A DNA stretch of 64,000 bases from Phoronis australis (taxonomy: Eukaryota; Phoronida; Phoronidae), in the NCBI GenBank assembly GCA_002633005.1, contig NMRA01000079.1:852558-916557 (forward strand), in the 5' to 3' direction. Under the pieces are notes generated by a model that was not told the DNA's origin, searched no databases, and was given only the letters and a program-made list of their open reading frames with translations. Positions 59,692 to 64,000 of the stretch are shown piece by piece (positions within the stretch are counted from its first letter, which is position 1; the number at the start of each line of letters is the position of its first letter). Position numbers and translations under genes: made by a program.

Positions 59692-59701
59692 GTCACGTGA
59701 C
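59692..59701. promoter_or_regulatory. GTCACGTGAC palindrome (E-box/CLEAR-type) between divergent ORF and SDR copy 4
   Basis: A perfect 10-bp palindrome that matches the core bound by bHLH-Zip factors of the USF/MITF/TFEB type. The same box is kept at the same distance from the conserved short ORF at 10794-10803. Confidence 0.45.
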
Positions 59702-59828
59702 TTTTCGCAAGAGGGCGATAGGTCAATTCGTGGACATTAGTGATCTTATCTGTACTTTGATTCCGTCATTTGCCAACAAAACTTTGACCTTGCTATCAAG
59801 CGTGGGACTTCGTGTATGAATTGCAAAC

Positions 59829-59971
59829 ATGGAAGTTTTAAAAGCCTATGACAGGCGCTTTAAGCAGCCAGAGTTGGACTCTCCTCTGACCAAGTCCCGT
59901 TTTAACAACAAAGTTGTTATTGTGACAGGTGGTGCCTCTGGTATAGGCCGGGCAACAGCGGAGAGGTTTTG
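59829..59971 (+). CDS. SDR copy 4, exon 1 (gene continues beyond the window)
   Basis: 143 nt with ATG in a good context, reading MEVLKAYDRRFKQPELDSPL, then TGGASGIG and a GTAAGT donor in phase 2, exactly as in the other copies. No exon 2 candidate was found between here and 64000, so the remaining exons should lie further right. Its N terminus differs most from the others, suggesting an older branch. The start lies about 130 bases from a GTCACGTGAC box shared with a divergent short ORF. Confidence 0.85.
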
Positions 59972-60701
59972 GTAAGTTCGCTGGGGAGCACACGGTCGAT
60001 AACATTCTCAGTAGTAAAAGGTAAGGAATGCCCGCTAGAACAAGAACATCTGTTATCCATTTTGGCTTGCGAATATTTGTTTTCTATTCCTAGGCGTGTT
60101 AAGATTTTGTTCTGGGGATTTGGGCATGTGAACTAAACCCCAGCTCTAAGCACCTGTCCTGGGAAGGTTCTTCCTTTACCACTGTGAATATTGTGTTTGC
60201 ATTGAAATCAACCTGCAACGCATAACGGTGAATTGCGCCCACGACTGCACCGTAAAGGTTGTGCATCTAGAATTATAGAGTGTAGTGTCATAAAATGGCC
60301 ATTAGATGCCGCAGAAAATGCCGGAATCCCTCATTGGAAAAGAGCCGTCGTCTCTCTAACACGCAACCACTTTTACAAAATATCCGAGAAACTCTCTGAT
60401 GATCTCCGAAGATACAGTGGCAAACATGCCCATCGATACGAAGTTGTCTTTACTGTATTTCCGCGTGACGTCATCGTGTACACTAGAACATATAATGCAT
60501 ATAGAGCTTTTGTAACGTATTTGGCAAGTTTTTCTCAATTTTGAGTGAATCCATAGACTATAGTACATGTACCGCCGACTCTGCATACTTTCAATGGATG
60601 AAATCTTTGAACTTACGCACAAGCCCTTACGTCATTATTCACTGGCGACACCTGGCTAAATTATCTGGTGTAATTTCCGGCAAGTATGTCGTCTGCTAAT
60701 C
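59972..60701. other. Start of SDR copy 4 intron 1
   Basis: The 103-codon frame at 60233-60544 shows no domain and is not called. Confidence 0.35.
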
Positions 60702-60911
60702 ATGGTCGGCTGCTGTGTGGCCGGTTGTTCGGCTACACAGGCGAAATGCAAATGCGTTAGCTTCCATACCATCCGAAGACCCCATAATCGGCTGTGGGAA
60801 GAAAAGCTTATTTCTTGTGCCAACGTGAATGGCAGTTGTTTCAGCAATAAGACTTTATACATTTGTTCAAGGCACTTTGAAGAAGAATGTTTTTTTAAGA
60901 GGCTCTGGTAG
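60702..60911 (+). CDS. THAP-domain exon or fragment
   Basis: Reads MVGCCVAGCSATQAKCKCVS and continues to LYICSRHFEEECFF. It has the C-x4-C pair, a central Trp and the C-x2-H pair of a THAP (C2CH) zinc finger, a DNA-binding module. The frame stops after 69 codons; either a GTAGGC donor ends the exon or a one-base shift in a T run lets another frame continue GSGRPTTKS. No transposon ends were found nearby, unlike the two Kolobok-like elements. It lies inside SDR copy 4 intron 1. Confidence 0.55.
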   Translation: MVGCCVAGCSATQAKCKCVSFHTIRRPHNRLWEEKLISCANVNGSCFSNKTLYICSRHFEEECFFKRLW

Positions 60912-62870
60912 GCCTACTACTAAATCCTGTCTTCACAAATCCATTTTTGTTTCCTCCGTTTTGATGAAAACTATCTGGTGAACTTTTTGACGAAAATTGT
61001 CCTCTAAATTTCTTCCAAAGATAGTGACTCATGAACTCCTGTCCTTACGAGGAACTACAGCCATAGTCTAGTGAGCGAATTAACCAAATTACTCTTCGCT
61101 GGCCCTGATCAGACGGTTGGTCTCAGCAGAATTCGCACATTTTTGCCAGGATTTGGATCAGCGATTTCAACAAATTCACATTCGTGTACAAATACGTGTA
61201 AATAGATCGCTGGTAAAACCTTTAACACTAAATGAAGGTTACATTAATACTTTAGAAATAAACAAATGGACCAGTCAAAATCTATCTCGTAATTCAACAG
61301 CAGGTTACACACTCATTTCATGACGAATACATGCCGCACGAAATCTCTCGACTGCATTCTATGAAAATGCTACTAACTTCTTTGAAAACATGGAACAGGA
61401 ACACCAGAGGGGTGTGAAGGTTGTCTTTATTCTTCAATGTTAAATTTTGTAAGTGGACAAAGGGTTTTTAAATTTCCGCCTTAAGTCCTAACATTTCCAA
61501 ACTTAAGCCTTTCAAACGAACGTTTGAATGACGAAAAAAAATTCTTCAACCAGTTTTGTAAAGTCCTATGCCACCTGTAGGGTACATACATGTAATGATC
61601 CAATACCACTCCTAATGTAACAAAAGGATCCCGTGCATAAAGGAAACTAAGTATTGCCCTTCTGAATATTATCGTATTCGCCCCAATAAGCGGCTAGGGA
61701 GCTTAGAAATAAAAACTGCTTCAAGAAGGGGGGCGCTTATTATAGCCCAAAAGTGGTTGAAACCCGGTCTCCCAAACAGGTGAAATCGTAAGCTAGAATT
61801 TATCAAATTTACAATCTGTGACGCATCTGTAACCCATGAGAGAGTTTCTACAAAACTGCAGTGCATCGCTATCAAACTTTCGTGTTAACTTACGAGCATT
61901 TTTCAGAAAATCCCACTGCCAAAAATTCCCGTGAATCAGGTTTCAAGCTCCTCAGCTTGGTTTAACTATATATTTATAAACCATAAAAATGGTTCCAAGT
62001 GATCAGTGCAGTGGGCCCACATGCGCTGCCTGCGCACGTCTGGTAAAAAGTGTATAATGCAGGTCCTGATTTAAAAAAAGTCTCGTTTTTTAATTTTGGT
62101 CCGGTATAAATAACGCCACAGTCCTGGAAATCCAGCGAAACACGTCTACCTTACAATTCTGACAATCCCTAGTCTCAGAAAATTTGAGCACCCGGCAAAA
62201 GATACTGATGATGAAATTCCGGTGATGATAATCACCCACTTGTTTATTTACTTCACCTACACAATTTGAAATAGTTGTAAAACGAAGCTCATTCGGGTAA
62301 GCACCATGTGGGTCCCAATGCCAACCCAATATATGATAGAACCCAGCAAGCTCAAGTTGTAGTCAAATCAGGATGGGCATAAATAAGGAAATTTACGGTA
62401 TAAACAGACTGGCCAAAAAGAATAAGATACAAAGTGTTGCTACAGTGCATACTTGGTGTATTATTTGCCCGCCGTAAATGCATGAAACAATCAGATCACC
62501 AATGGCGCCAAGTTTTCGAAAACATCTTAGGGAGTCCGCAACTGTCACTGCTCTATTTTCAAAACTTTGTTGTGTTACATTTAATTTATTTTCTATTCAA
62601 CTCAATGAAGCCACTTAATATGAATGCATTCAACACAATTAATGCATTGTAAAAACCAAAAGTTATGCTTTATCAACATTAGACAAAATCAGTACTCCCC
62701 TTTCTTAAAAATGAACAAAAGTTTCCATCACTTGTAACGTCGATTTTCGACATTGATATCGGGGCGGAACATCAGTTTGGCGACAGCAACACGAAATCCT
62801 ACGAAGGGGATGATTTTCGAAATTCGATTCGTTTTTGTTGTACATGAATGTCTTTTTTCCCTACGGTTCA
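60912..62870. other. Intronic sequence of SDR copy 4
   Basis: No gene seen apart from the inverted short repeat at 61930-62070. Confidence 0.35.
61930..62070 (-). repeat. Inverted copy of the repeat at 831-960
   Basis: Contains CAGTGGGCCCACATGCGC and GCGCACGTCTGGT, the reverse complement of the left copy. Confidence 0.6.
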
Positions 62871-63028
62871 CAGGAGCGGATCCTGAATTTTGAGTTAGGG
62901 GGGCCATGACAGAGTATTAGCCAGGATTTTGCCCGTTAGACATTGGCATCCCCCATCTTACAAATGTAAACTGGGAGAATTTTAAGGGGGGCCATGGCCC
63001 CCGTGGCCCCCCTCTAAATACGCCACTG
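62871..63028 (-). mobile_element. hAT-like MITE
   Basis: The + strand starts CAGGAGCGGATCCTGAATTT and ends CTCTAAATACGCCACTG. Exact 5-bp duplication GTTCA on both sides. Same subfamily as 40128-40284 in opposite orientation. Confidence 0.8.
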
Positions 63029-64000
63029 GTTCAGGGTTACTTCTGAATCCAGGAACAAGAACTGAAAGATAACGTTGGAGAACGGTAACATTTATATCAG
63101 ATGTTACAACTGTCATCGGTATTGTCATTTCCTCTGCTTTCATCCAAGCTTTCCTGATGAAAACTTGAATGAAGAGGAACGCCAGTACTTGAGTGAGCAC
63201 GGTGTACTGTGTGATTTATGTTGAATTATTCAACGGTTCATTTAAGAACCATTTCACGCTATACCTAAGGTTCATGCACAGTACAACCAACGGCCCTTTT
63301 AAGGGCCACTCAACACTTCACAAAAGAACTGCTCACTTGAGAATGTTGAATTATAAACATGCACAGGTTTAGTCAAATCGTTGCGGAGGCACATTTTTTA
63401 ATTTGAACAACTTTAATATTTTTCTAAACCAAAGACGTTATATAAGTATCTTGCATTCACAGGTACTCCTTGGAATTTGTGCACAAACATGCTTTCGTAG
63501 TTTTCTCAGTAGGCCTATGTGAACCATAAATCACAAACTGTCCGATAACTATGCTGCTATTGGGCAAGCAGACGACATAATCAGTCGGCACCGAAGTTTG
63601 AATTTTGTAATCAATTACCAGTGGCATTGCCAAAAGTACTCACAATACCAACACTTCTACTAGTAGAAGGATTTGGACAGCGTTTCAATGCCGAAATTAT
63701 TATTTTTTGTTATGCTGGACAGTAAAGTAGATGCGAGAATTTCCCGTCAAAATACACTAACGGGAAACTGCACCAGATAATTTAGGAGAGTGGCGGCGCC
63801 TCTTGGCTAACATAATCAAATGTCGGAGTTGCTAATCGTTGTCTATAATCTATGGTGAATCTAAATACTTAGATTATCCCGTCAAAGTCCGAGGCTAAAT
63901 GGAGAGGCGCTGATACCTTGCGTCTTAAGAGGCAGTCCATATAAAAACCAGTAGATTTTCAAAAATCAGTCTATACGTCAAAATTTAAAACAACTTCATT
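63029..64000. other. Right edge of window
   Basis: No gene or SDR exon recognised. Confidence 0.4.

Larger units (their letters stand above)
58885..59718 (+). repeat. Dispersed segment R, copy upstream of SDR copy 4
   Basis: The most complete copy, ending about 110 bases before SDR copy 4 exon 1. It contains the divergent short ORF and its E-box. Confidence 0.75.

Noticed and set aside
5817-59971. Bacterial contamination as the source of the SDR genes
   Set aside because: Each gene is split by four introns with consensus borders and lies among animal-type SINEs and DNA transposons.
60233-60544. 103-codon frame in SDR copy 4 intron 1
   Set aside because: No domain, no repeat partner and no clear splice signals.
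1-64000. CRISPR array, operon structure or prophage
   Set aside because: No regularly spaced direct repeats with unique spacers, no dense coding, and no phage genes; the window is eukaryotic.

Overview
This is animal nuclear DNA, most likely from a marine invertebrate. Genes are split by long introns with GT/AG borders, there are many degenerate DNA transposons and tRNA-derived SINEs, and the palindrome TACATGTA is strongly over-represented. TAGGCCTA-type words are also common. Together these suggest a marine invertebrate, perhaps an ambulacrarian, lancelet, mollusc or sponge, but the sequence alone does not settle the phylum. Nothing bacterial or viral was recognised.

The backbone is a head-to-tail family of classical short-chain dehydrogenase/reductase (SDR) genes on the + strand. 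Each gene has five coding exons with identical intron phases (lengths about 143, 221-224, 102, 188 and 210-213 nt; 288 codons). Copy 1 (5817-22389) has a premature TAG in exon 2 and looks like a pseudogene. Copy 2 (25143-34816) is intact. Copy 3 (43974-54543) is open but has a changed nucleotide-binding motif. Copy 4 begins at 59829 and runs off the window. A second copy of the copy 1 first exon (13018-13160) has lost its ATG.

Around and inside the genes lie: a 3.7-3.9 kb inverted duplication (1014-4690 and 39070-42960) that encloses copies 1 and 2; a roughly 0.7 kb dispersed segment present three times (1-650, 10780-11497 inverted, 58885-59718), two copies of which carry a conserved 43-44 aa short ORF behind a GTCACGTGAC box; two Kolobok-like THAP-bearing elements with TTAA target sites (31925-33533, 36584-38461); a CCC..GGG terminal-repeat element (13189-14722) holding an assembly-like tandem duplication around an N; eight CAGTGGCGGAT-type hAT-like elements, several with 5-bp target duplications; a head-to-head SINE palindrome (16930-17550); and the decayed coding remnant of a widespread uncharacterised invertebrate protein family (8200-10440). 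A THAP-domain exon lies at 60702-60911.

Functionally the window is a tandem metabolic-enzyme array (NAD-type SDRs, substrate unknown) that is expanding and decaying in a transposon-rich environment. No other confident protein-coding gene is visible.
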